DNA of 16,725 bases from Rugosimonospora sp036494675. GTDB lineage: Bacteria; Actinomycetota; Actinomycetes; Mycobacteriales; Micromonosporaceae. The stretch covers positions 1 to 16,725 of the forward strand of contig DASXOA010000323.1 in assembly GCA_036494675.1 (NCBI GenBank), written 5' to 3'. Made by a program: the position numbers and the translations under genes. Below, piece by piece: positions 6,410-13,688 of this stretch. The notes under the pieces were generated by a model. The model was given only the letters and a program-made list of their open reading frames with translations. It had not been told where the DNA came from and made no database searches. How positions within the stretch are numbered: position 1 is the first letter of the stretch; each line of letters opens with the position of its first letter.

Positions 6410-9400
6410 TGAGCCAGCACGAGCAGGCCGTCGGCCGGCTCCGGCGCCTGCTGGAGCGGCGGCTGGCGCCGGCGGTGTATCCGCGACGGATACCGCTCGC
6501 GGTGTCCGCCTGGCACGCACCGGGAGAGCCGGTGCCGGTGTCGGCCGCTCGGCAGGCCGAGTACCGGCCGTTCGCGGTCGGTACCCCGTGGGGGCCGCCG
6601 TGGGGTACCAGCTGGCTCCGCTGTGCCGCGACGGTGCCGGACGAGTGGGCCGGGCGCACCGCCGAGGCGGTCGTGGACCTCGGGTTCACCGGTGTGGGCC
6701 CCGGCTTCACCGTCGAGGGGCTGGCCTACACGCCGGGCGGTACGGCGGTGAAGGGCATCCACCCCCGCAGCCGGTACGTGCCACTGGATCCGGCCGGTGA
6801 CGGCGGTGTCGGGCCGGCGGCCCGTCCAGTGACGGCCGGCATGCGCGTCGAGTTCCTGGTGGAGGCCGCCGCTAATCCGACGATCCACCAGCCCTACCCG
6901 TGGGAACCCACCGACCTCGGCGACGTGCGCACCGCCGGCTCACAACCGCTGTACTCGTTCGCGGGCGCCGATCTGGCGCTGGTCGACGAGGACATCCGGG
7001 AGCTCGTCGCGGATCTGGAGGTCCTGGACGGGTTGATGGCGGTACTCCCCGGGACCGAGCCGCGCCGGCACGCGGTGCTGCGCGCGGTCACCGACGTGAT
7101 GGACTACCTGGACCGCGCCGAGCTGACCGGCAGATGGTCGGCGCGCGAGGCGCGGTCCATGCTGGCCGGCGTGCTGGATCGGCCCGCCGCGGCCAGTTCC
7201 CACCGCATCACCGCGGTCGGCCACGCGCACATCGACTCGGCCTGGTTCTGGCCGATCCGTGAGACGGGACGCAAGGTGGCCCGCACGGTGTCCAATGTGC
7301 TCTCGTTGGCGAGCGAGCACCCCGAGCTGGTTTTCGCCTTCTCCCAGGCACAGCAGCACCAGTGGCTGAGCGAGCAGCACCCGGAGCTGTTCGAGCGGCT
7401 GCGCGCCGCGGTGGCCGCGGGCACCGTGGTCCCGGTCGGCGGCATGTGGGTGGAGTCGGACGCCAACCTGCCAGGCGGCGAGGCGATGGTACGCCAACTG
7501 GTACACGGCAAACGCTTCTTTCTCGACGAGTACGGCGTGGAGACCGACGAGATCTGGCTGCCCGATTCGTTTGGCTACTCGGCCGCGTTGCCCCAGATCT
7601 TCCGGCTGGCCGGGGCGTCCCGTTTCGTGTCGCAGAAGCTGTCATGGAACCAGACCAACGCCTTCCCGCACCACACCTTCTGGTGGGAGGGTCTGGACGG
7701 CAGCCGGGTACTCGCGCATTTTCCGCCGGTGGACACCTACAACAGTGACCTGTCCACAACGGATCTGGCGCACGCGCGCGACCGGTTCGCCGACCATGGC
7801 GCGCACAGCGCCTCGCTGGTCCCGTTCGGCTGGGGCGACGGCGGCGGCGGGCCGACCCGGGAGATGCTGGCGCACGCGGCCCGGCTGCGCGACCTCGAGG
7901 GCCTGCCGACGGTGTCGCTCGGCGCACCGGGGGAGTTCTTCGACCAGATAGAGCCCACCGCGGCCGGTGCGCCGTGCTGGTCGGGGGAGCTCTACCTGGA
8001 GGTGCACCGGGGCACGTACACCACGCAGGCCGCGGTCAAGCGCGGCAACCGCCGCAGCGAGCACCTGCTGCGCGAGGCAGAACTGTGGTGCGCCACCGCG
8101 GCGGCCCGGGGTCTGCTCGACTACCCGTACGAGGAGTTGGACCGGCTGTGGAAGCAGGTGCTGCTGCACCAGTTCCACGACATCCTGCCGGGCTCGTCGA
8201 TCGCCTGGGTCTACCGGGAGGCGGCCGAGGCGTACGCGCGGATCGAGCAGGAGCTGGGGAAGCTGACCGACGGGGCGCTTCGGGCCCTCGCCGGTACCGG
8301 CTGCGAGGCGCTGACGTTCAACGCCGCCCCGCACGCCCGGGATCGCGTACCGGCGCTGGGCGCCGGTGTGGCGTGGACCGGCGAGCGGGCGCGGGGCGTG
8401 CGGGAGCCCGACGGCGGCGTGGTGCTGGACAACGGCGTGGTGGCGGTGCGGGCCGACCGAAGTGGCGTGCTGGTGTCGGTACGGGATCTGCTGGCCGGCC
8501 GTGAGCTCGCGGTACCCGGCGATCCCCTCAACGTGCTGCGGGTGTACGCCGACCATCCGGTGGGCGCGGACGCCTGGGACATCGACGAGCATTACCGCGG
8601 TGCCTCGGTGGACCTGCTCGACGCCGAGTCGGTGTCGCTGGAGCACACCGCGGACGGGGACCCCTGCCTGGTGGTGCGGCGCCGGTTGGGCACCAGCTCG
8701 GTGGTGCAGCGGACCTGGCTGGCACCGGGTGCGTCCCGGGTGGACTTCAGCACGGAACTCGACTGGCACACCAGCGAGCGGCTGTGCAAGGCCGTCTTCC
8801 CACTGGATCTGCGGGCCGACACCAGCGCGGCGGAAATCCAGTTCGGGCACGTGCGCAGGCCCATCCACCGCAACACCTCATGGGAGACGGCCAAGTTCGA
8901 GCTGTACGGGCACCGGTTCGTCCACATTGGAGAGCCGGACTACGGTGCCGCTCTGGTCAACGACGCCACGTACGGATACGACGCCGGTCGGGTGACCCGA
9001 CCCGACGGCGGTACGACCACCACGGTCGGCCTGTCCCTGGTCCGCGCGCCACGCTTCCCGGATCCACACGCCGACCAGGGCCGGCACTCCTTCCGGTACG
9101 CGCTGGTGGTCGGCGCCCGCATCGCTGACGCCGTATGCGAGGGATACCGCATCAATCTCCCGGTGCGCCGGCTGACCGGCGCCGGGGACGTCCCGCCGCT
9201 GGTGTCGGTGTCCGGCTCACCGGCGGTGGTGGAGTCCGTCAAGCTCGCCGACGACCGGTCCGGCGACCTCGTCGTACGGCTCTACGAGCCGCTGGGTAAC
9301 CGCGCGACGGTGCGGGTGGCGGTGTCTTTCCCTGTGGCCGGCGCCGGGAGGGTCGATCTGCTGGAGCGCCGGCTGCGCGAGTTGCCGGTCAGTGACGACG

Positions 9401-9456
9401 CGGTCGAATTGAGCCTGCGTCCCTTCGAGATCTGCAGCCTGCGGTTCGCTGCCTGA
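6409..9456 (+). CDS. GH38 alpha-mannosidase 2, paralogue of the preceding gene
   Basis: Second cytosolic GH38 enzyme, 1015 residues, colinear with its neighbour. Over 147 gap-free residues of the catalytic domain (starting VPVGGMWVESD) I count about 102 identical positions, so the pair arose by duplication or both descend from close relatives. Expected zinc and catalytic residues are all present: His274 and Asp276 (GHAHIDSAWFWP), Asp386 (LPDSFGYSAALPQI) and His590 (LLHQFHDILPG). Just before the Gly run it has Trp475 where the first enzyme has His461. It also has a longer loop in the N-terminal domain (near SRYVPLDPAGDGG). The previous stop TGA shares its last base with this ATG (TGATG), and GGAGA lies ten bases ahead; GTG at 6406, one codon earlier, is equally possible. 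The two genes are surely cotranslated. The pair probably splits the alpha linkages of one substrate. Confidence 0.95.
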   Translation: MSQHEQAVGRLRRLLERRLAPAVYPRRIPLAVSAWHAPGEPVPVSAARQAEYRPFAVGTPWGPPWGTSWLRCAATVPDEWAGRTAEAVVDLGFTGVGPGFTVEGLAYTPGGTAVKGIHPRSRYVPLDPAGDGGVGPAARPVTAGMRVEFLVEAAANPTIHQPYPWEPTDLGDVRTAGSQPLYSFAGADLALVDEDIRELVADLEVLDGLMAVLPGTEPRRHAVLRAVTDVMDYLDRAELTGRWSAREARSMLAGVLDRPAAASSHRITAVGHAHIDSAWFWPIRETGRKVARTVSNVLSLASEHPELVFAFSQAQQHQWLSEQHPELFERLRAAVAAGTVVPVGGMWVESDANLPGGEAMVRQLVHGKRFFLDEYGVETDEIWLPDSFGYSAALPQIFRLAGASRFVSQKLSWNQTNAFPHHTFWWEGLDGSRVLAHFPPVDTYNSDLSTTDLAHARDRFADHGAHSASLVPFGWGDGGGGPTREMLAHAARLRDLEGLPTVSLGAPGEFFDQIEPTAAGAPCWSGELYLEVHRGTYTTQAAVKRGNRRSEHLLREAELWCATAAARGLLDYPYEELDRLWKQVLLHQFHDILPGSSIAWVYREAAEAYARIEQELGKLTDGALRALAGTGCEALTFNAAPHARDRVPALGAGVAWTGERARGVREPDGGVVLDNGVVAVRADRSGVLVSVRDLLAGRELAVPGDPLNVLRVYADHPVGADAWDIDEHYRGASVDLLDAESVSLEHTADGDPCLVVRRRLGTSSVVQRTWLAPGASRVDFSTELDWHTSERLCKAVFPLDLRADTSAAEIQFGHVRRPIHRNTSWETAKFELYGHRFVHIGEPDYGAALVNDATYGYDAGRVTRPDGGTTTTVGLSLVRAPRFPDPHADQGRHSFRYALVVGARIADAVCEGYRINLPVRRLTGAGDVPPLVSVSGSPAVVESVKLADDRSGDLVVRLYEPLGNRATVRVAVSFPVAGAGRVDLLERRLRELPVSDDAVELSLRPFEICSLRFAA

Positions 9457-9486
9457 ACCGCCCAAGACCCGGCCGTGTGCGGGGGC

Positions 9487-9507
9487 CCGGCGATGCCGGT
9501 GTCGCCG
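9487..9507 (+). terminator. Weak hairpin after the second mannosidase gene
   Basis: Two competing small stems fit here: CCGGC-GAT-GCCGG (9487-9499) and CGGCGA/TCGCCG (9488-9507). Neither has a T-tract. It could end the mannosidase transcript 30 to 50 bases after the stop codon and before operator 2, but such stems are common by chance in DNA this rich in GC. Confidence 0.25.
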
Positions 9508-9561
9508 CTGCAACGCGCCGTCGGGCCGGCCTGTCCAACGCCGGAACCGATTGGCAGCCAT

Positions 9562-9581
9562 AAATGACAACGTTGACACTC
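9562..9581 (+). promoter_or_regulatory. LacI operator 2, imperfect copy with embedded -35
   Basis: AAATGACAACGTTGACACTC matches the inner 20 bases of operator 1 at 17 positions and keeps the eleven-base core CAACGTTGACA and the central CG (9571/9572). Its left arm departs from symmetry, so binding should be weaker than at operator 1. TTGACA at 9573-9578 again supplies a consensus -35 at the same place in the site. No good -10 follows at 17 bp (GAGCGT); TGTAAC at 9601-9606 is too far away. It lies about 83 bases before the esterase start and implies a second promoter for the esterase-to-DUF4185 unit. Confidence 0.83.
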
Positions 9582-9641
9582 TGCGGAACATGTGCGAGCG
9601 TGTAACGCACACGAAACCGCTTCGTCATCTGACGGAGTCAC

Positions 9642-9648
9642 GAAGGGG
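9642..9648 (+). promoter_or_regulatory. Shine-Dalgarno that fixes the esterase start
   Basis: GAAGGGG ends six bases before GTG 9655, an optimal distance. The open frame extends upstream to 9592, but that stretch begins only 13 bases after the -35 hexamer of operator 2 and would not lie within the mRNA, so 9655 is the start. Confidence 0.8.
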
Positions 9649-9654
9649 TACACC

Positions 9655-10698
9655 GTGCAGTTCGATCTAACGGTCGACGAACTCTACAAGTTCCGGTCCC
9701 CGGCCACGGAGCCAGAGGACTTTGACGAATTCTGGGCCACGACGCTGGCCAAAGCCGCCGAACATCCGCTCGGCGCGCGATTCACCCCGGTACCGACCCG
9801 GCTGTCGACCATCGAGGTGTACGACGTCGTGTTCGGCGGTTACGGCGGCCAGCCGATCGCCGCCTGGCTGATGATTCCCGCCGGTGCCGCCGGGCGGCTC
9901 CCGGCGATCGTGGAGTACCAGGGCTACACCGGCGGGCGAGGTATGCCGCACGAGTCGCTGTTCTGGAGCGCCGCGGGCTACGCGCATCTGATGGTGGACT
10001 GCCGCGGGCAGGTCGGCGCCGACACGCCGGATCTGGGGGGCAGCGGAGCCCCGCAGTCCTCAGGTCTGGTCACCCGTGGCATCGACGACCCGCGCACCTA
10101 CTACTACCGCCGCGTGTTCACCGACGCGGTGCGCGCGGTGGACGCGGTGCGCTGCTTCGAGCGGGTGGACGCGGATCGGGTGCTCGCGGTCGGCGGCAGC
10201 CAGGGCGGCGGCATCGCGCTGGCCGTGGCCGGGCTTCGTGCCGATCTGGCCGGCCTGATCAGCGATGCGCCGTTCCTGTGCGACATCATGCGGTCGGTGA
10301 CCATGACCGACGACGCGCCGTACTCCGAAATCCGCGAGTATCTGCGGGTCAAGCGCGACAGGGTCGATGCGGTACGGCGCACCGTCGGTTACCACGACGG
10401 CGTCCATTTCGCCGCCCGAGGCAGTGCGCCGGCGATGTTCTCGGTCGGGTTGATGGACTCGGTGTGTCCACCGTCGAGCGTGTTCGCCGCCCACAACGCG
10501 TACCCGGCGGCCAAGCGCATGAAAACCTGGCCGTTCAACGGCCACGAGAACGGTCTCGGCTACCTGCGCGAGCTGCATCTGGAGTTCGCGGCCGAGGTCA
10601 CCGGCGCGGTGAACGCCGGGCCGGACGCGGTGGACGTGGGTCCGGGGCCGGCGGTGGCGACCTCGCACGCCGGCGCGCACGAGGCGGTGGTCCGATGA
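9655..10698 (+). CDS. Acetyl esterase of the CE7 / AXE1 type
   Basis: Cytosolic alpha/beta-hydrolase of 347 residues without signal peptide, similar in layout to acetylxylan esterase / cephalosporin-C deacetylase. CE7 signatures appear in order: RGQ (117-119) in DCRGQVGAD, the nucleophile elbow GGSQGG with Ser182, Asp268 in GLMDSVCPPS, and His297 in NGHENG. Together they make a complete Ser-Asp-His triad. CE7 enzymes remove acetyl groups from short imported sugars. In this setting an acetylated manno-oligosaccharide or N-acetylated/O-acetylated glycan fragment is more likely than xylan, because no xylan enzyme is near. The last 35 or so residues are an Ala/Gly/Val-rich tail beyond the usual family end. 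It is first in its unit, behind operator 2, and its stop overlaps the next start as ATGA. Confidence 0.88.
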   Translation: MQFDLTVDELYKFRSPATEPEDFDEFWATTLAKAAEHPLGARFTPVPTRLSTIEVYDVVFGGYGGQPIAAWLMIPAGAAGRLPAIVEYQGYTGGRGMPHESLFWSAAGYAHLMVDCRGQVGADTPDLGGSGAPQSSGLVTRGIDDPRTYYYRRVFTDAVRAVDAVRCFERVDADRVLAVGGSQGGGIALAVAGLRADLAGLISDAPFLCDIMRSVTMTDDAPYSEIREYLRVKRDRVDAVRRTVGYHDGVHFAARGSAPAMFSVGLMDSVCPPSSVFAAHNAYPAAKRMKTWPFNGHENGLGYLRELHLEFAAEVTGAVNAGPDAVDVGPGPAVATSHAGAHEAVVR

Positions 10699-11762
10699 AC
10701 GGCTTCCCGTACCGGTTCCAGCGGCTCGGCGTCGTGATGGAGCCGGATCCGGCGAACCCGCACGAGGCCGAGGGAACGCTCAACCCGGCCGGCACGCTGG
10801 ACTCCGACGGCGGCATCGTGCTCTTCCCGCGCCTGGTCGCGCGCGGCAACGTCTCCCGCATCGGCCGCGCCCAGGTCGAGTTCTCCGGCAGCGTGCCCAC
10901 CGGGGTACGGCGCGAGGGCGTGGTACTCGAGCCGCAGCGGTCCTGGGAGCATGGCGACGACCACGGCGGCGTGGAGGATGCCCGGGTCACCCGGGTCGAC
11001 GCCCTGGACCGGTGGCTCATGACCTACGTGGCGTGGGGACCGCTCGGTCCCCGCACCGCGCTGGCGGTCTCCGACGACCTGCGCAACTGGCGGCGGCTCG
11101 GCCCGCTGGTGTTCGTCTACGACGACGCGAACGACGTCGAGCTCAACCTCGTCGTCAACAAGGACGTGGTGATCGTGCCGGAGCCGGTCAGCGGACCGGA
11201 CGGGCGGCCCTCGCTGGCGGTGCTCCACCGACCTATGTGGGGGGAGGGCATCGGCGGAGAAAAGCTCGGCGCGTACACGCCTCCCGGCCACGGCCAGAGG
11301 GGACTGTCCATCTGGCTGTCCTATGTGGATTTGGAGCGGGCCACCACCGATGAGAGTCTGCTCACCGTACTGAGCGGGCACCGAGAAATGATGCGCCCCG
11401 AGCAGCCCTGGGAGTCGACGAAGATCGGTGCCGGTGCGCCGCCAGTGAGGGTACGCGAGGGCTGGCTGCTCACGTACCACGGCGTCAGCCCTGACGGTGC
11501 CGGCGGCCACACCTACCGGGCCGGTGCCGCGCTGCTCGACCCGTACGATCCGGCCATCGTGCTGGGTCGCTCCGTCGAGCCGCTGCTGGAGCCGGATCTC
11601 GATGCCGAGCGGGTCGGCACCGTCGGAAACGTCGTCTTTCCCACGGTACTGCTGCCGCACCCTACGGGCCTGCTGTGCTTCTACGGCATGGCGGACAGCC
11701 GGATCGGCGCCGCCCGTCTGGTCCGTTCCACGGGGTACGCCGGGACGGAAGGCGAGTCATGA
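10695..11762 (+). CDS. GH130 beta-mannoside phosphorylase-like enzyme
   Basis: Cytosolic five-bladed beta-propeller enzyme of 355 residues, the normal GH130 length. The catalytic acid lies in GGVEDARV (Asp95 after Glu94). The later family motifs are LHRP (Arg179), STKIGAGAPPV (Lys243) and LTYHGV (His262). In GH130 phosphorylases such as the N-glycan enzyme Uhgb_MP, Arg, Lys and His at these motifs hold phosphate, whereas the hydrolytic GH130 members have replaced them. Their presence favours phosphorolysis, giving alpha-mannose 1-phosphate. GH130 enzymes cleave beta-mannosides: Man-beta-1,4-Glc, Man-beta-1,4-GlcNAc, beta-1,4-mannobiose or beta-1,2-mannobiose. Beside two alpha-mannosidases, the Man-beta-1,4-GlcNAc core of N-glycans is the most economical guess. 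ATG 10695 overlaps the esterase stop (ATGA), and its own stop overlaps the permease start in the same way. The exact acceptor cannot be read from the sequence. Confidence 0.88.
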   Translation: MNGFPYRFQRLGVVMEPDPANPHEAEGTLNPAGTLDSDGGIVLFPRLVARGNVSRIGRAQVEFSGSVPTGVRREGVVLEPQRSWEHGDDHGGVEDARVTRVDALDRWLMTYVAWGPLGPRTALAVSDDLRNWRRLGPLVFVYDDANDVELNLVVNKDVVIVPEPVSGPDGRPSLAVLHRPMWGEGIGGEKLGAYTPPGHGQRGLSIWLSYVDLERATTDESLLTVLSGHREMMRPEQPWESTKIGAGAPPVRVREGWLLTYHGVSPDGAGGHTYRAGAALLDPYDPAIVLGRSVEPLLEPDLDAERVGTVGNVVFPTVLLPHPTGLLCFYGMADSRIGAARLVRSTGYAGTEGES

Positions 11763-12721
11763 CCGCGACGGAGGCGCTCACCGCCCGGGCCACGGTTGCC
11801 GCGCCCGCCGCGCGGCGCCGGCGGCGCGCGGACTGGCGCTCGGCGCTGACCGGGCACCTGTTCATCCTTCCCGGCATCGTCGGCCTCGGACTGCTGATCG
11901 TCTATCCACTTGCGACATCGGCCTACCACGCCTTCACCAACTGGAACGGGTTGACCCCGGCCACCTGGGTGGGATTGAAGAACTTCGACTACCTGCTGCT
12001 GCACGACCCGACGTTCTGGCCGTCGATCCGGGCCACCGCGCTGTTCGCGCTGCTGAGCGTGCCGGCGTCGATGGTGGTCGGGCTCGGGCTGGCGGTACTG
12101 GTCAACCGGCGATATCGGGGCGTGCGCATCTTCCGGACCATCTTCTACCTGCCGGTGGTGCTGCCCTCGGTCGCGGTGCTCGCGTTGTGGAGGTACCTCT
12201 ACGACCCGCAGTACGGGCTGGCCGACGAGATACTGCGCTGGCTCCATCTGCCCACCGTGGCGTGGCTCGGCAGCAGCCACACGGCGATGCCCTCCATCGT
12301 CCTCGTCGGCGTATGGGGCGTCGGCGGCACGATGATCATCTTCCTGGCGGGACTTCAGGCGGTACCGAACGAGCTGTATGAGGCGGCGCAGATCGACGGT
12401 GCCGGACCGATCCGGACGTTCTTCCGGATCACCCTGCCGATGATCACGCCGATCCTGCTGCTGCAACTGGTGTTGCAGATCAACGCGGCCTTCCAGACCT
12501 TCAACCAGGTCGCCATCCTCACCAGGGGCGGCCCGGGTACCAGCACCGACCTGCTGATGTACAAGATCTACAACGACGGCTTCGGTAACTACCTCGCCTC
12601 GCCGCAGCTGGGTTACGCCACGGCCGAGGTGTGGGTGCTGTTCGTGATCGTCATGGTTGTCACGGCGCTCACTCTCCGGCTCTCCTCGATGTGGGTCTAC
12701 AGCGGAGAGGGAGACCAATGA
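11759..12721 (+). CDS. ABC sugar importer permease 1 (MalF/UgpA-like)
   Basis: Integral membrane subunit of a CUT1-type carbohydrate importer, 320 residues. A basic N-terminal tail (RRRRRAD, 19-25) precedes the first membrane span (about 33-57, FILPGIVGLGLLIVYP), and five more spans follow. The EAA loop that docks the ATPase reads EAAQIDGAG (208-216), followed by ITLPMITP. ATG 11759 is chosen over an upstream in-frame start at 11675 because it overlaps the GH130 stop as ATGA and GGAAGG (11747-11752) lies six bases ahead. It would form a heterodimer with the next gene product. Expression is coupled to GH130, which ties import to intracellular mannoside cleavage. Confidence 0.94.
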   Translation: MTATEALTARATVAAPAARRRRRADWRSALTGHLFILPGIVGLGLLIVYPLATSAYHAFTNWNGLTPATWVGLKNFDYLLLHDPTFWPSIRATALFALLSVPASMVVGLGLAVLVNRRYRGVRIFRTIFYLPVVLPSVAVLALWRYLYDPQYGLADEILRWLHLPTVAWLGSSHTAMPSIVLVGVWGVGGTMIIFLAGLQAVPNELYEAAQIDGAGPIRTFFRITLPMITPILLLQLVLQINAAFQTFNQVAILTRGGPGTSTDLLMYKIYNDGFGNYLASPQLGYATAEVWVLFVIVMVVTALTLRLSSMWVYSGEGDQ

Positions 12722-13605
12722 CCGTCGCAGACCCGGGCGGCCGGACGGGGCGGGCCGCGCTCCGGGTACCGCTCGCCGCCTCACGCATCTGCTGGTACCT
12801 GCTGTGCGCGGTGCTCGCCGTCTCGATGCTGCTTCCACTGGTGTGGACGCTGACCATCGCATTGAAAAGCAACGCCGACGTCAACCGGCTGCCGCCGCAG
12901 TTCCTGCCCAGCCAGTTCCACTGGTCGAACTTCCTTACCGGTCCACGAATGATCGACTTCTACCGGCTGCTGCTCAACACGGTCATCATCACGGTGATCG
13001 TGACCGTGGGCTCGGTGGTCTCCTCGATGCTCGTCGGGTACGGACTGTCGCGCATCAGGTTCCGTGGCCAGAAGCTCTGGTTCTACCTGTTCACCGCGAG
13101 CATCTTCGTACCCGCCATGGTCGGCCTGATCCCGATGCAGCACTTCTGGATCAATCTGGGACTCATCGATACGTGGTTCCCCCTGGTGGTACCCGCGTTC
13201 CTCGCCAACCCGGTACTGGTTTTCCTCGCCCGCCAGTACTTCATGTCCATCCCGTTCTCGCTGGACGAGGCGGCTCGCCTCGACGGCGCCGGCCATCTGC
13301 GCATCCTGTGGTCCATCATGGTGCCGCTGACCAGGCCAGTGTGGATCACAATGGCCATCCTGTCCTTCCAGCTGGCCTGGAACGACTACCTCAACCCGTT
13401 GGTGTACCTGCAATCGCCGTCGAAGTTCACCCTGTCGCTGGGCATGGCGGCGTTCGTCAGCGACTCGGCTGGTGGTTCTTCCTCCCAGTACAACCTTTTG
13501 ATGGCCACCAACCTGCTCTACATGCTGCCGCCGTTGCTGCTGTTCTTCTTCGCGCAGCGCTATTTCATGGAGGGCATCGGCGCGGTCGGCGTGTCCTCGA
13601 AATGA
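12718..13605 (+). CDS. ABC sugar importer permease 2 (MalG/UgpE-like)
   Basis: Second membrane subunit of the CUT1 importer, 295 residues with six spans, the first at about 25-49 (WYLLCAVLAVSMLLPLVW). The conserved LSRIRFRGQK segment (110-119) lies after the second span. The ATPase-docking loop is DEAARLDGAG (183-192), followed by MVPLTRP. ATG 12718 overlaps the previous stop as ATGA, and GAGGGAG (12707-12713) lies four bases ahead, which decides against the upstream in-frame start at 12631. No ATP-binding subunit is encoded here. Actinomycete CUT1 systems usually borrow a shared MsiK-type ATPase, so this is expected rather than a defect. Confidence 0.94.
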   Translation: MTVADPGGRTGRAALRVPLAASRICWYLLCAVLAVSMLLPLVWTLTIALKSNADVNRLPPQFLPSQFHWSNFLTGPRMIDFYRLLLNTVIITVIVTVGSVVSSMLVGYGLSRIRFRGQKLWFYLFTASIFVPAMVGLIPMQHFWINLGLIDTWFPLVVPAFLANPVLVFLARQYFMSIPFSLDEAARLDGAGHLRILWSIMVPLTRPVWITMAILSFQLAWNDYLNPLVYLQSPSKFTLSLGMAAFVSDSAGGSSSQYNLLMATNLLYMLPPLLLFFFAQRYFMEGIGAVGVSSK

Positions 13606-13641
13606 TCTGACCAAGCTCCACTGTAGACGGCGTCCCGGTCC

Positions 13642-13655
13642 AGCCGGCGCCGGCT
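13642..13655. repeat. 14-bp GC palindrome between permease and binding-protein genes
   Basis: AGCCGGCGCCGGCT is a perfect palindrome within the 83-base gap 13606-13688. It has no unpaired loop, so a hairpin would have to open the centre. Structures at this place in sugar ABC operons can stabilise or partly end the mRNA and set different amounts of binding protein and permease. It may also be chance in such GC-rich DNA. Confidence 0.3.
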
Positions 13656-13688
13656 CGGTCCTATCCTGGCCCAACTTCGGAGGATGCA

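Noticed and set aside
4076..6520. Long minus-strand open frame (814 codons) opposite the first mannosidase
   Set aside because: It is an antisense shadow that arises from G/C-ending codons; its translation is Arg/His/Pro-rich low-grade sequence without a recognisable fold, while the plus strand encodes a full GH38 enzyme.
9592..9654. N-terminal extension of the esterase frame up to 9592
   Set aside because: It would start 13 bases after the -35 hexamer of operator 2, and a better Shine-Dalgarno serves GTG 9655.
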